NCBI RefSeq assembly: GCF_014541205.1
Contig: NZ_CP061280.1
Coordinates: forward strand, 2,091,162 to 2,155,161
DNA from: Mannheimia bovis
GTDB lineage: Bacteria; Pseudomonadota; Gammaproteobacteria; Enterobacterales; Pasteurellaceae
Length of the DNA: 64,000 bases
Reading direction: 5' to 3'
Under the pieces are notes generated by a model. The model saw only the letters and a list, made by a program, of their open reading frames with translations, had not been told where the DNA came from and did not search any database. The position numbers and the translations under genes were made by a program. Each line of letters opens with the position of its first letter. The stretch's first letter is position 1. Shown one piece after another: positions 41,744 through 53,039 of the stretch.

Positions 41744-44014
41744 TTAGGCTTGCGTTTGGGCTTTCACCGCTGCAAACGCCACCATATTAATAATACGGCG
41801 AACAGATGCTACAGGCGTTAAAATATGTGCCGATTTCTTCACACCCATTAGGATTGGACCGACTGTAATCGCCGTTGTGGTTGCACGCAGTAGGTTATAG
41901 CTAATGCGGGCAGATTCCACATTTGGCATCACCAATAAGTTTGCAGAACCTTTTAATGTGGTCTCCGGCATATGAGCTAAACGTAACTCTTCATTAAGAG
42001 CTAAGTCGCCGTGCATTTCACCATCAATATTGAGGCTAGGGTCACGCTCTTGCACAATACGTAATGTTTCACGCATTTTCGGTGCTCCAAGATAGTTATT
42101 TGAGCCAAAGTTTGAATGTGAAAGCAGTGCAACCGCCGGCTCAATACCGAAATGTTTGATCTCCTCTGCTGCCATTAGCGTGATTTCTGCTAACTCTTCA
42201 GCCGTTGGATCGGCATTAACATAAGTATCGGTTAAGAACACATTTCCTGTTGGCAGCACAAGGCTGTTTAATGCAGCTGGTACTTTTACCCCTTCTTTCG
42301 TACCGATAATATCTTTAATTGCTTCTAAATGGCGGCTGTATGAGCCAAACAATCCACACACTAAACCGTCTGCATAGCCCATTTCAACAAGCAGTGACGC
42401 AATTACGGTGGTATTTGAGGTGGTTACTCGTTTTGCGATCGCTTCCGTAATACCACGACGGTTCATTAGAGCATAGTAACGTTTCCAAAGCTGCTCGTGG
42501 CGGTCATCTTGTTCATTATTTACGATTTCAAAATCCCTGCCTGCTACAATCTGTAAGCCTAATTTTTTGATTTTAGCTTCAATAATCGCAGGACGACCGA
42601 TTAAAATCGGATATGCCAATCCCATTGAAACAATCTCTTGAGTGGCGTGCAGCACTTTAGTTTCTTCACCTTCAGCAAGTACAATGCGTTTTTTATCAGC
42701 TTTTGCTTGGCTGAAAATTGGCTTCATAAATAAACTCGTTTTGTAAACAAACTGTGTGAGTTTTTCAATATAGCCTTCCCAATCTGTAATTGGGCGAGTT
42801 GCAACACCGGAATCCATTGCTGCTTTTGCAACAGCAGGGGCGATACGCACAATTAAGCGAGGGTCGAATGGTCGAGGAATAATATAATCCGCTCCGAATG
42901 TTGCACCTTCGCCACCATAAGCTGACGTAACCACTTCATTTTGTTCTGCTAGAGCGAGATCTGCAATGGCATATACTGCTGCCATTTTCATTTCTTCATT
43001 AATGGTAGTTGCCCCAACATCTAACGCTCCACGGAAAATGAATGGGAAGCAAAGCACATTATTTACCTGGTTTGGATAATCTGAACGACCTGTACAGATA
43101 ATCGCATCAGGACGAGCAGCTTTTGCTTCAGGTGGAGTAATTTCAGGGTTCGGGTTAGCAAGAGCAAGAATAATTGGGTGAGCAGCCATCGAGCGAACCA
43201 TATCTTGCGTTAATGCACCTGCCGCTGAGCAACCCAAGAAAATATCCGCATTTGGCATAGCATCACCTAACGTACGCCAGCCATTATCAACAATTGCATA
43301 GGCTTTTTTGGTGTCGTCCATACGATCATCACGGTTTTGATAAATCACACCTTTAGAATCACATACCACAATATTTTCACGTTTCATACCGAGTGAAACA
43401 AGCAAATTTAAACACGCAATTGAAGCAGCACCCGCACCCGAAGCCACTAAACGAACTTCTTCAATTTTTTTATCCACAATTCGCAATGCGTTAATAACTG
43501 CTGCGGCACTGATAATTGCCGTACCGTGTTGATCGTCGTGGAAAACAGGAATGTTCATTCGCTCACGCAGTTTTTGCTCAATGTAGAAGCATTCCGGTGC
43601 TTTAATATCTTCAAGGTTTACTCCACCGAAAGTCGGTTCTAATGAGGCGATAATATCCACCAGTTTTTCCGGATCGGTTTCATTGATTTCAATATCAAAT
43701 ACATCAATACCAGCGAACTTTTTAAACAATACGCCTTTACCTTCCATCACAGGCTTACCAGCCAATGCACCGATGTTACCTAAACCCAGTACCGCTGTAC
43801 CGTTTGAAATTACTGCAACTAAGTTGCCTTTTGCTGTATAACGATAAGCTGCTGATGGGTCTTTTTCAATTTCCAAACAAGGCTCTGCTACACCCGGCGA
43901 GTAAGCAAGAGCTAAGTCTCTCTGAGTAGCAAGAGATTTGGTTGGGGTAACTTCAATTTTTCCCGGTTTTGGAAACTCGTGGAAATCCAGTGCTGCTTGA
44001 CGTAAATCGCTCAT
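41744..44014 (-). CDS. maeB: NADP-dependent malic enzyme with phosphotransacetylase-like domain
   Basis: Oxidatively decarboxylates malate to pyruvate and yields NADPH. Of 756 residues, the first 430 or so are the malic enzyme ([49 protein letters not shown]). The rest resembles phosphotransacetylase and is thought to be regulatory, binding acetyl-CoA, in E. coli MaeB. AAGGA precedes the ATG. It faces the IS and adk. Confidence 0.96.
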   Translation of the reverse strand: MSDLRQAALDFHEFPKPGKIEVTPTKSLATQRDLALAYSPGVAEPCLEIEKDPSAAYRYTAKGNLVAVISNGTAVLGLGNIGALAGKPVMEGKGVLFKKFAGIDVFDIEINETDPEKLVDIIASLEPTFGGVNLEDIKAPECFYIEQKLRERMNIPVFHDDQHGTAIISAAAVINALRIVDKKIEEVRLVASGAGAASIACLNLLVSLGMKRENIVVCDSKGVIYQNRDDRMDDTKKAYAIVDNGWRTLGDAMPNADIFLGCSAAGALTQDMVRSMAAHPIILALANPNPEITPPEAKAARPDAIICTGRSDYPNQVNNVLCFPFIFRGALDVGATTINEEMKMAAVYAIADLALAEQNEVVTSAYGGEGATFGADYIIPRPFDPRLIVRIAPAVAKAAMDSGVATRPITDWEGYIEKLTQFVYKTSLFMKPIFSQAKADKKRIVLAEGEETKVLHATQEIVSMGLAYPILIGRPAIIEAKIKKLGLQIVAGRDFEIVNNEQDDRHEQLWKRYYALMNRRGITEAIAKRVTTSNTTVIASLLVEMGYADGLVCGLFGSYSRHLEAIKDIIGTKEGVKVPAALNSLVLPTGNVFLTDTYVNADPTAEELAEITLMAAEEIKHFGIEPAVALLSHSNFGSNNYLGAPKMRETLRIVQERDPSLNIDGEMHGDLALNEELRLAHMPETTLKGSANLLVMPNVESARISYNLLRATTTAITVGPILMGVKKSAHILTPVASVRRIINMVAFAAVKAQTQA

Positions 44015-44136
44015 AGTTTAATCCTTAATTTGGTAGGTAAAATTAATTATATTTCAACAACTTAATATTCTTTTCCAAAGGTAGAATTTAGAAAAGGCAA
44101 TTTGCAAAAAATGATATAAATTCGACCGCTTGTTTA

Positions 44137-44973
44137 TTAAACATAATGCTTATGTAACATTAAGAAATCATCGTAAATCGGTAAGATCAACACTTCAGGG
44201 TTTTCAATTTTAAACACTCTTGGTTTTTCTTCCGCTTTATTTTCAGAGTTATCCTCCTGTTTTTTATTGGCGGTATCTTGTTCTTGCTTATCTTGTGAGG
44301 GTGCTAATTCTACTTGAACATTCGGTTTAGCTTCATTAGTATCTAGCTGTTTTTTAGCCAATTCTTCCGCTTTATTTTCTGTTTGCGGCACCTCAACTTT
44401 CGTTTCTTGGGTATTAACTTGTTCAGTTTTTTGCTCAGTTGCCACTTGCTCTACAGACTGTTCCGTACTCTTTTCTTCTGCTTTTGGTTTATATGACGGA
44501 TCTAATAATTGGTGGCTGATATCCATTTGGGGATCAAGCCAGATCGCAGCAATAGCATCACTAAATTCTTTATTAAAAACTTCAGATACCACACGATCAT
44601 TTAAAATAAAGTAACCTCTATCTTCTAACGCGATATAGTGCAAAGTATCTTCCGGTTTAATATCAGGGAATGTTTTTCTCAAATGAGTAATAACTTCATC
44701 AACCTCTTGCTCAGGCAACTGAATGCCTAAATTATTCCACGTCCTTGCTAAAGAAACCGCAAAATCACGCCCTTCCCACGGCTTTTTATATTGCAACGTG
44801 AGCATTAATGGACGTGTACCTTCATCATAGCGACCCGTTTCGGTAAAAAGTGTGATGTGATAAATATTGAACGGTCCCCAAGTATAATTGACATCGTTAA
44901 TTTTTTTCCAAGTTGCATTTGCTGTGCCTAAAAATAGAGAGAACAGTGTAAAAAAGACCGCTTTATAACGCAT
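44137..44973 (-). CDS. Chalcone-isomerase-like secreted protein with a charged Gln/Glu/Lys-rich tail
   Basis: The 278-residue product has a Sec signal peptide (MRYKAVFFTLFSLFLGTANA, probably cleaved after ANA). A domain of about 150 residues resembling the bacterial chalcone-isomerase-like family (ITLFTETGRYDEGTRPLMLTLQYKKPWEGRDFA) follows. Then comes about 90 residues of low-complexity EKSTEQSVEQVATEQK-type sequence. The last 20 residues become ordered again (VLILPIYDDFLMLHKHYV). The function is unknown; these proteins are periplasmic. The family assignment is by eye. Confidence 0.72.
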   Translation of the reverse strand: MRYKAVFFTLFSLFLGTANATWKKINDVNYTWGPFNIYHITLFTETGRYDEGTRPLMLTLQYKKPWEGRDFAVSLARTWNNLGIQLPEQEVDEVITHLRKTFPDIKPEDTLHYIALEDRGYFILNDRVVSEVFNKEFSDAIAAIWLDPQMDISHQLLDPSYKPKAEEKSTEQSVEQVATEQKTEQVNTQETKVEVPQTENKAEELAKKQLDTNEAKPNVQVELAPSQDKQEQDTANKKQEDNSENKAEEKPRVFKIENPEVLILPIYDDFLMLHKHYV

Positions 44974-45056
44974 TATTTGGTATCCTAAAGATAAAAATTA
45001 TGATGGCTATTATAGCCTTAAATAGGATTATCACACATACTAATTTTCGATATAAA

Positions 45057-45078
45057 TTTTGTGATCCAGTTCAAAAAA
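45057..45078 (+). promoter_or_regulatory. Possible CRP site between the chalcone-like gene and ydcH
   Basis: TTTTGTGATCCAGTTCAAAA resembles TGTGA-N6-TCACA with one mismatch in the second half-site. An extended -10 (TGCTATAAA, about 45123-45131) lies about 60 bases downstream and before ydcH, so a CRP site near -70 is geometrically plausible. Confidence 0.4.
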
Positions 45079-45158
45079 TCAGAAAGATTTATACGTGAAA
45101 TGACGAAAAAATGCTAGTATTTTGCTATAAATATGACAAACAACAATAGGAGTTAAAT

Positions 45159-45374
45159 ATGTTTCCAGAATTTCGTGATTTAATTACAGAATTAAAACAA
45201 AGCGATGCACATTTTTCTCGCTTGTTTGATAAACACAATGAGTTGGATCAGCGTATTAAAAATATGGAAGCCAATATTGAGATTGCCACCCACGAAGAAG
45301 TCGAGACGCTTAAAAAAGAAAAATTACATTTAAAAGATCAGCTTTACGCTATCCTTAAACAAAAATCTGCTTAA
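45159..45374 (+). CDS. YdcH family small protein
   Basis: The 71-residue product is helical, Lys/Glu-rich and coiled-coil-like. The RDLITELKQSDAHFSRLFDKHNELD start and HLKDQLYAILKQ end identify it as YdcH/DUF465. The function is unknown. TAGGAG precedes the ATG. A strong terminator follows directly, so it is a single-gene unit. Confidence 0.9.
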   Translation: MFPEFRDLITELKQSDAHFSRLFDKHNELDQRIKNMEANIEIATHEEVETLKKEKLHLKDQLYAILKQKSA

Positions 45375-45383
45375 TACTTAAAG

Positions 45384-45411
45384 AAAAAGTCCAGAATTTC
45401 TGGACTTTTTT
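45384..45411. terminator. Bidirectional terminator between ydcH and uvrD
   Basis: AAAAAGTCCAGAA and TTCTGGACTTTTT form a nearly loopless 13-bp hairpin serving two convergent genes. Confidence 0.88.
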
Positions 45412-45413
45412 CG

Positions 45414-47612
45414 TTATAGCTTTTCTAAATTTGCCATTTTTGCAATCAGCCATTTTATCCCATTACCGACGAAAGCTACTTGTAAACGGGTTGCTTCGCC
45501 TGAACCTTCCACATTGATAATAGTGCCTTGCCCAAATTTAGTATGATTGACTTTTTGTCCCATTTTCCAGCTATCATCATTTAAGATAGAAGCGGTTGTT
45601 TTTACTGGATTTTTTGCAAATGCAGAAGATTGATTAAAACTCGCCGCACGGTTGATTGAACCTCTTAAACGCACCTCACGAATATGTTCTTCCGGTAACT
45701 CGGCAATAAAGCGAGAAGGAATGTGGCGTTCTTCCTTGCCATATAAACGGCGTGATTCTGCATAACTAATGGTGAGTTTTTTCTTTGCTCGAGTAATACC
45801 TACATAAGCTAAACGGCGTTCCTCTTGTAATCTACCTTCATCAAAACTCATTCCGCTTGGGAAAATCCCTTCTTCCACGCCTACCATAAACACTCGAGGG
45901 AACTCTAAGCCTTTGGCAGAGTGAAGTGTCATCAGCTCTACATAATCTTCGTGTTGTGAGGCTTGGGCTTCACCAGCTTCGAGTGAAGCGTGAGTTAAAA
46001 AGGCGGTTAAATCCGTTAAATCTTCTGCTTCGTCAGGTTTTACAAATTGTTTGGTAGCAGTAACTAACTCTTCCAAGTTTTCAATCCGCACTTCGCCTTT
46101 CTCACCTTTTTCTTGCTTGTACATTTCATACAAGCCCGATTTTTTAATTACATAATCGGTTTGTTCGGCTAAAGACATCTGCTCAGTTTCCTGATCTAAG
46201 GCATTAATCAACTCAACAAAACGGAGCAATGAAGAGGCAGCTCTACCCGAAAGTTGTTCTTCCTGTACCGCCACTTGAATGGCTTGCCATAAGGTAATTT
46301 GGCGGTTTCGAGTAATTTGGCGAAGCGTATCTAAGGTTCTATCACCAATACCTCTGGTTGGAGTATTAATGACACGCTCAAATGCAGCATCGTCCTGACG
46401 GTTGGCAATCAAACGCAGATACGCCAACGCGTCTTTGATCTCTTGGCGTTCAAAGAATCGCATTCCGCCGTAAATTCGGTACGGAATATTGGCTTGAATT
46501 AAGGCTTCCTCAATCACACGGGACTGGCTGTTGCTACGGTAAAGCACCGCACATTCGGCAAGATCGCCCTCGTCCTCTTTCCATTGTTTGATTTGCGAGG
46601 CGACAAAGCGGGCTTCGTCCAACTCATTGAAGGCACAGTAAATATCTACGGGTTCGCCATCACCACTATCTGTCCATAAATTTTTGCCCAAGCGGTTATC
46701 ATTATTGGCAATTAATTCGTTAGCACAACTTAAAATATTACCTGTAGAGCGGTAATTTTGTTCCAAACGAATGGTTTGAGCGTTGTCGTAATCATTGAGG
46801 AAACGTTGGATATTTTCCACCTGCGCCCCACGCCAACCGTAAATAGATTGGTCATCATCGCCCACGATCATCACTTTACCGACATTTCCTGCCAATAAAC
46901 GAATGAGATCGTACTGAATATTGTTGGTGTCTTGGAACTCATCAATCAAAATCTGCTGAAAACGTTGCTGGTAACGCTGTAAAATAGCAGGTTTATGCTT
47001 AAATAATTCATAGGCACGAATAAGTAGCTCGGCAAAATCCAAAAGACCTGCTCGGTCGCAAGCATCTTGGTAAATTTGGTAGATCTCGACTAACTTTTTC
47101 TCATTCGGATCGTTATGATGCTCAATATCTTTCGCACGATTGCCTTTATCTTTTTGAGCATTGATATACCACGCAACGTGTTTAGGCGGAAAATGTTTTT
47201 CATCAATATTATGCAGTTTGAGCAGGCGTTTAAGTAAGCGTTGCTGATCTTCGGTGTCCATAATTTGGAAATCTTGTGGCAAGTTGGCATCCAAATAATG
47301 AGAACGTAAAAGGCGATTGGCAATACTATGGAAAGTACCTACCCACATACCAAACAGGCGATTATCACCTGATTGAGAAAGGGTATGCTCTATGCGGTGT
47401 CGCATTTCTGCGGCGGCTTTATTGGTAAAAGTTACGGCGAGAATGTTTGATTCCGGCACATTTTCCACGCCAATTAACCACGCAATGCGGTGAGTTAAAA
47501 CCCTTGTTTTGCCCGACCCTGCCCCAGCAAGAACCAAGTAATTGCCGATTGGTGCAGCAACAACCTCTCGCTGCTTGTCATTTAAACCGTCTAATAATAA
47601 TGAAAAACCCAT
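45414..47612 (-). CDS. uvrD: DNA helicase II (UvrD)
   Basis: 3'-5' superfamily 1 helicase in nucleotide excision and mismatch repair. The 732 residues show Walker A GAGSGKTRVLTHRIAWL, motif Ia TFTNKAAAEMRHRI, motif II DEFQDTNNIQYDL, motif III GDDDQSIYGWRGA, motif IV QNYRST, and the VTLHSAKGLEF-like MTLHSAKGLEFPRVF. A C-terminal Tudor-like end (KMGQKVNHTKFGQGTI) fits UvrD. ATG 47612 is well placed from AAAAGG; a GTG six bases upstream is less so. Confidence 0.97.
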   Translation of the reverse strand: MGFSLLLDGLNDKQREVVAAPIGNYLVLAGAGSGKTRVLTHRIAWLIGVENVPESNILAVTFTNKAAAEMRHRIEHTLSQSGDNRLFGMWVGTFHSIANRLLRSHYLDANLPQDFQIMDTEDQQRLLKRLLKLHNIDEKHFPPKHVAWYINAQKDKGNRAKDIEHHNDPNEKKLVEIYQIYQDACDRAGLLDFAELLIRAYELFKHKPAILQRYQQRFQQILIDEFQDTNNIQYDLIRLLAGNVGKVMIVGDDDQSIYGWRGAQVENIQRFLNDYDNAQTIRLEQNYRSTGNILSCANELIANNDNRLGKNLWTDSGDGEPVDIYCAFNELDEARFVASQIKQWKEDEGDLAECAVLYRSNSQSRVIEEALIQANIPYRIYGGMRFFERQEIKDALAYLRLIANRQDDAAFERVINTPTRGIGDRTLDTLRQITRNRQITLWQAIQVAVQEEQLSGRAASSLLRFVELINALDQETEQMSLAEQTDYVIKKSGLYEMYKQEKGEKGEVRIENLEELVTATKQFVKPDEAEDLTDLTAFLTHASLEAGEAQASQHEDYVELMTLHSAKGLEFPRVFMVGVEEGIFPSGMSFDEGRLQEERRLAYVGITRAKKKLTISYAESRRLYGKEERHIPSRFIAELPEEHIREVRLRGSINRAASFNQSSAFAKNPVKTTASILNDDSWKMGQKVNHTKFGQGTIINVEGSGEATRLQVAFVGNGIKWLIAKMANLEKL

Positions 47613-47656
47613 AATCACCTTTTAATCTGTGCTTTTATACAGCATTATAGCCTAAA

Positions 47657-48553
47657 TTATGGGGTTAGGAAAATGTTCTCCGTTAAAATGGGATCTTGGA
47701 ATTCAAAACCGGCTGCGAGGAGTTTTTCAGGAATGAGTTGCTGGTTATCTAATACTAAACAAGCTCGTTCACCTAAGCCTAATTTCAATGCAAATTCAGG
47801 TACACTAAAGAAAGCGGGGCGATTAACAGCATTGGCTAGAATACGATTAAATTCCTCATTTCTGACAGGATTTGGAGCAACAAAATTGTAAGCTCCTGAA
47901 CAATTTGCATTTTTTAGTAAAAAAATAACCGCTTGTATGTGATCTTGGCGGCTAATCCACGCCCAATCTTGTTTGCCTGAACCAAGTTTTCCGCCTAATC
48001 CGCATCTATAAATCGGTAAAATTTTCTTTAATGCTCCACCTTCAGGCGAAAATACCGTCCCAGTACGAATTAAACAAACTCTGGTTTTATCGCTTTCGGC
48101 TTCGAGAGCTGCCCTCTCCCATTGTTGGCAAAGGTAGTTAGTGAAACAATCTTGATAACAAGCGGTCGATTCGGTATAAAAACTTGCAGATTTCGGTAAG
48201 TCCCCATAAATACCGATTGCCGAGCCAGAGAGAAAAGTATGCGGAGGATTGGCACTTGCATTAATTAATTCGCTGAGCTTATTTGTAACTTTAACTCGAC
48301 TTTCAATGAGCTTACGCTTTTGTTCTTCCGTCCAACGTTTGTCAAAAATAGGTTCACCTGCAAGGTTAATAACCGCATCAAATCCATTTAAATCAGAAAA
48401 TTCATCAAGTGAATAGCAATATGTGATCTGCTTATCATCACTTTTCTTTCCTTTATCTCTTACTAAAAGTGTAAAGTGATGATTTTCAGGTTTTAACTTT
48501 TTAATTAATTCAGTACCAATAAAGCCCGTACCACCCGTAATAAGAATGTTCAT
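47657..48553 (-). CDS. yfcH: SDR39U1-type epimerase YfcH (TIGR01777 family)
   Basis: The 298-residue NAD(P)-binding protein of the extended short-chain dehydrogenase group shows the glycine motif GGTGFIGTELIKKL, NLAGEPIFDKRWTEEQK and SGSAIGIYGD, typical of the YfcH family. The reaction is unknown. AAGGAG precedes the ATG. An uptake core occurs inside the gene near 48160. It lies downstream of argR on the same strand. Confidence 0.92.
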   Translation of the reverse strand: MNILITGGTGFIGTELIKKLKPENHHFTLLVRDKGKKSDDKQITYCYSLDEFSDLNGFDAVINLAGEPIFDKRWTEEQKRKLIESRVKVTNKLSELINASANPPHTFLSGSAIGIYGDLPKSASFYTESTACYQDCFTNYLCQQWERAALEAESDKTRVCLIRTGTVFSPEGGALKKILPIYRCGLGGKLGSGKQDWAWISRQDHIQAVIFLLKNANCSGAYNFVAPNPVRNEEFNRILANAVNRPAFFSVPEFALKLGLGERACLVLDNQQLIPEKLLAAGFEFQDPILTENIFLTP

Positions 48554-48625
48554 AGGTTATCTCCTTATAAAGAAACGGCAAAGTTGCCACGTTACTGCTT
48601 AATTAATTATTTACAATCTAGCTAC

Positions 48626-49129
48626 TTACAATGATGTTTCAAATAGATCCGTGATATTTTTAATTAAATCTTCCACTAAAACCTGACGAACAGGGGTAAT
48701 AAAAATGGTGTCATCACCCGCAATTGTACCTAAAATGCCTTCTGCTTTACCCATTGAATCCAGTAAGCGAGCAATCAGTTGTGCTGCTCCCGGACTGGTT
48801 TTGACGACAATTAATGCTTCATTGTAGTCAATATCAACCACTAAATTTTTGAGTGGGCTTGATGTTGTTGGCACACTTAATTCTACAGGGAGTTGATAAA
48901 CCATTTCCATTTTGGTGTTACGCGTTCTGACCGCCCCAAATTTAGATAACATTCGAGAGACTTTTGATTGGTTAATGTTCTCAAACCCCATTTCTTGTAA
49001 TGCGACTACAATTTCACTTTGCGAGCTGAATTTTTCCTCTCGTAGTAGTGATTTAAACGCTTCCGATAAACTATCTACCTTATCCACATTCATTCTCTTA
49101 TTCATAAAAAAGCTAAAATTATTCATCAT
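48626..49129 (-). CDS. argR: Arginine repressor ArgR
   Basis: Arginine-dependent repressor. It has an N-terminal winged helix ([29 protein letters not shown]) and a C-terminal hexamerisation and arginine-binding domain (SSPGAAQ-type [14 protein letters not shown] and [13 protein letters not shown]). Up to 167 residues are possible. The alignment with E. coli ArgR starts near the Met at 49093, and no start has a strong ribosome-binding site, so the true protein may be about 12 residues shorter. It is divergent from mdh, as in E. coli. Confidence 0.95.
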   Translation of the reverse strand: MMNNFSFFMNKRMNVDKVDSLSEAFKSLLREEKFSSQSEIVVALQEMGFENINQSKVSRMLSKFGAVRTRNTKMEMVYQLPVELSVPTTSSPLKNLVVDIDYNEALIVVKTSPGAAQLIARLLDSMGKAEGILGTIAGDDTIFITPVRQVLVEDLIKNITDLFETSL

Positions 49130-49216
49130 TTTTGCTTATCTATGCAAATAAATCAATAAACCAAGAGAAAATCCAATAAAAAATTTGCTCTATGTCTCAA
49201 AAATGAGATTTGCTGT

Positions 49217-49245
49217 TTGAATCATAAAAAAATTTGCCTTACACT
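49217..49245 (+). promoter_or_regulatory. mdh promoter
   Basis: TTGAAT (49217-49222), a 17-base spacer and TACACT (49240-49245), about 40 bases before the mdh ATG. The argR-mdh gap also contains half-sites such as TGAATCAT that could belong to an ARG box, but no clear pair. Confidence 0.5.
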
Positions 49246-49284
49246 AAATTAATCTAAACTTCCATAACTTATTAGGAGAAATTT

Positions 49285-50247
49285 ATGTGTAAAAAAGTCG
49301 CTCTTTTAGGTGCTGCAGGTGGCATTGGTCAATCTCTCGCATTATTATTAAAACTCAATTTACCTGCTAAATCTGAATTATCTCTTTATGATATTTCCCC
49401 TGTTACACCAGGTATTGCGGTTGATTTAAGCCATATTCCAACAGATGTTAAAGTAACAGGTTTTGCAGGCGAAGATCCGACCGATGCACTTAAAGATGCT
49501 GATGTGGTTGTCATTTCTGCAGGTGTTGCTCGTAAGCCGGGTATGACACGTGCGGATTTATTCAATACCAACGCAACCATCGTACATAACTTAGTAGAAA
49601 AAGCAGCAAAAGTTTGCCCGAAAGCGTGTATTGCGATTATTACCAACCCGGTTAATACCATTATTCCAATTGCAGCAGAAGTACTGAAAAAAGCGGGTGT
49701 TTATGATAAAAACAAACTCTTTGGTGTAACTACATTAGATGTAATTCGTGCCCACACTTTTGTGGCTGAAGCTAAAAATGTGAATGTGAAATATGTAAAA
49801 GTGCCTGTTATTGGTGGACATTCCGGCACAACTATTCTTCCATTACTTTCACAAGCAACCGTAAATGGCTTAAAACTTGAATTCACTCAAGAGCAAATCG
49901 AACAATTAACGCACCGCATTCAAAATGCCGGTACTGAAGTTGTTGAAGCGAAAGCAGGCGGCGGATCGGCAACACTTTCAATGGCACAAGCAGGTGCGGA
50001 ATTTGCACTTGGCTTAGTAAGAGGATTAGTTGGCGAAGATGTTATTCGCTACGCTTATGTTGATAATACCAATGGCGAAACCCCAACGGCATTCTTTGCC
50101 TACCCTATTCGTTTAGGCACAGATGGCGTGAAAGAAGTACTACCAATTGGTAAATTAAGCGATTTCGAGAAAAAACAAGTAGAAGATTTAATTCCAATTT
50201 TAAATGAAGAAATTGAATTAGGTCAAAAATTCAATAAAGATGCTTAA
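49285..50247 (+). CDS. mdh: Malate dehydrogenase
   Basis: NAD-dependent interconversion of malate and oxaloacetate. The 320 residues show the nucleotide motif [16 protein letters not shown], the substrate Arg in [19 protein letters not shown], the catalytic His in IGGHSG and [20 protein letters not shown] precedes the ATG. A bidirectional terminator follows. With maeB, it gives two malate enzymes in the window. Confidence 0.98.
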   Translation: MCKKVALLGAAGGIGQSLALLLKLNLPAKSELSLYDISPVTPGIAVDLSHIPTDVKVTGFAGEDPTDALKDADVVVISAGVARKPGMTRADLFNTNATIVHNLVEKAAKVCPKACIAIITNPVNTIIPIAAEVLKKAGVYDKNKLFGVTTLDVIRAHTFVAEAKNVNVKYVKVPVIGGHSGTTILPLLSQATVNGLKLEFTQEQIEQLTHRIQNAGTEVVEAKAGGGSATLSMAQAGAEFALGLVRGLVGEDVIRYAYVDNTNGETPTAFFAYPIRLGTDGVKEVLPIGKLSDFEKKQVEDLIPILNEEIELGQKFNKDA

Positions 50248-50256
50248 TTAAAAGTA

Positions 50257-50281
50257 TAAGGGCTGATTATTCAGCCCTTAA
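50257..50281. terminator. Terminator after mdh
   Basis: TAAGGGCTGA and TCAGCCCTTA form a 10-bp stem, followed by ATTTTTT. It probably also ends the convergent small gene. Confidence 0.85.
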
Positions 50282-50285
50282 TTTT

Positions 50286-50453
50286 TTACTCTTTATCTTT
50301 GATTTTCTGTTCTTTTTCCGGCTCAGGGTCAAATTTCACTACCGGCACACAGCCTCGACACGCTCCTTGGTTTACGCCTAATTCATCGCAGAATTGATCG
50401 TATTTTTCAAGGGCTTTTTTGAACCAGCTTTTTTGTTCGGTTTGTTCGCTCAT
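50286..50453 (-). CDS. Small hypothetical protein with a CxxC pair (possibly DUF5363)
   Basis: The 55-residue product (MSEQTEQKSWFKKALEKYDQ start) has a Trp/Lys-rich amphipathic N-terminus, three Cys including GACRGCVPV in the middle, and a charged KEQKIKDKE tail. GGAGAAAG lies six bases before the ATG, which supports a real gene. I recall similar short proteins in Pasteurellaceae as DUF5363, but I cannot confirm this. It lies downstream of yajQ on the same strand. Confidence 0.72.
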   Translation of the reverse strand: MSEQTEQKSWFKKALEKYDQFCDELGVNQGACRGCVPVVKFDPEPEKEQKIKDKE

Positions 50454-50466
50454 CGTCTTTCTCCAC

Positions 50467-50524
50467 TAGAAGAAATTACAAGCGGTTGTTTTTGGTAAAA
50501 AATTTGCAAAAAATAACCGCTTGC
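50467..50524. repeat. Degenerate inverted uptake-sequence pair after yajQ
   Basis: ACAAGCGGTTG and AATAACCGCTTG face each other around AAAAAATTTGCAAA. Both arms deviate from the core at the same T. It probably forms a hairpin between yajQ and the small gene. Confidence 0.6.
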
Positions 50525-50532
50525 CCTCTTAA

Positions 50533-51905
<1,373 letters not shown>

Positions 51906-51990
51906 AGTCTTATTTTAGGTTGTTTAAATTTACTGCATTAATCTAACAGAAAACCGTGCTACAATCACGCATCATTTTAAGAGGAATGCT

Positions 51991-52650
51991 ATGTATATTA
52001 CTCGCGAAAAAATAGCTAAAACGCTTTTACTGGCTGGGATTACTGCTCTCTGCATCGCGGTTGTGGCGGTTATTTTAACGGGCGTAAATCAGTTTAAATT
52101 AGGCTCTCAATTAGCAAGTATTAACCAAGTGTCAAATCTGTCGCATTTATTGGTTCGCCAACAAGCGAATATTTTCTCGTTTTTATTAGTAAAAAATGCA
52201 AAAACAGATGAATTGGTTGATGCATTGGATAGTTTTGCAAAAGAAGATTTTATTATTGATGCAAATATTTATTCGCCCAAAGGTGTGCTGCTCGCACAAA
52301 GTCAAAATGCGAAAGAGTTAAAAACTCTATTAACCTCTGAACAAGTAGAAAAAACACAGCAAATTGTTGAGCCTATTTTTGCCCAGCAAGCATTGGTTGG
52401 TTTTTTACGCGTTACGTTTGATGCCGAGTACGGGCAAACTACAAAAGCCCGAGTAGAGCAACAATTCCATCAACTTTATGGCGAGATGATTATTTTGCTT
52501 TTAACAGGTGTATTGCTGGCAAGCAGCGTACATTATTACTTCCGTCGTAAAATTCATCATCTGCAAATCGCTCCAAAACCAATGATGAGTGAAGTAAAAA
52601 CACAAACCCAGCGTTTTCATTCACGTCGTCGATGGATTAAGCGGAAATAG
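51991..52650 (+). CDS. YtjB/AhpA family membrane protein
   Basis: The 219 residues have an N-terminal helix (LLLAGITALCIAVVAVILTGV), a periplasmic region of about 130 residues, a second helix (MIILLLTGVLLASSVHYYF) and a basic cytoplasmic tail. Topology and position, divergent from serB, match YtjB (formerly Smp) of E. coli. The function is unknown. AGAGGA precedes the ATG. Confidence 0.85.
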   Translation: MYITREKIAKTLLLAGITALCIAVVAVILTGVNQFKLGSQLASINQVSNLSHLLVRQQANIFSFLLVKNAKTDELVDALDSFAKEDFIIDANIYSPKGVLLAQSQNAKELKTLLTSEQVEKTQQIVEPIFAQQALVGFLRVTFDAEYGQTTKARVEQQFHQLYGEMIILLLTGVLLASSVHYYFRRKIHHLQIAPKPMMSEVKTQTQRFHSRRRWIKRK

Positions 52651-52669
52651 CGTGTTATCAAAGAAACGA

Positions 52670-52697
52670 TTGTAATTTGAACGAATAAGCGTATAAT
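52670..52697 (+). promoter_or_regulatory. infA promoter
   Basis: TTGTAA, a 16-base spacer and a perfect TATAAT (52692-52697), 58 bases before the infA ATG. Confidence 0.65.
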
Positions 52698-52755
52698 ATC
52701 CGCCGTTTTTCGCCAAATGGCATAGCAAAGAAAATTAAAATTTAAAGAGGAATAA

Positions 52756-52974
<219 letters not shown>

Positions 52975-52985
52975 TTTGTATAATC

Positions 52986-53027
52986 AAAAAATAAAGGCGA
53001 ACATTTAACAGGTTCGCCTTTATTTTT
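52986..53027. terminator. Terminator after infA
   Basis: AAAATAAAGGCGAAC and GTTCGCCTTTATTTT form a 15-bp stem with T-runs on both strands. It is shared with the convergent flavoprotein gene. Confidence 0.88.
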
Positions 53028-53039
53028 GGTAATAAATTT

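Noticed and set aside
49130..49284. ARG boxes in the argR-mdh gap
   Set aside because: Only half-site-like pieces (TGAATCAT, ATAAATCA) were visible, with no paired palindrome of the right spacing.
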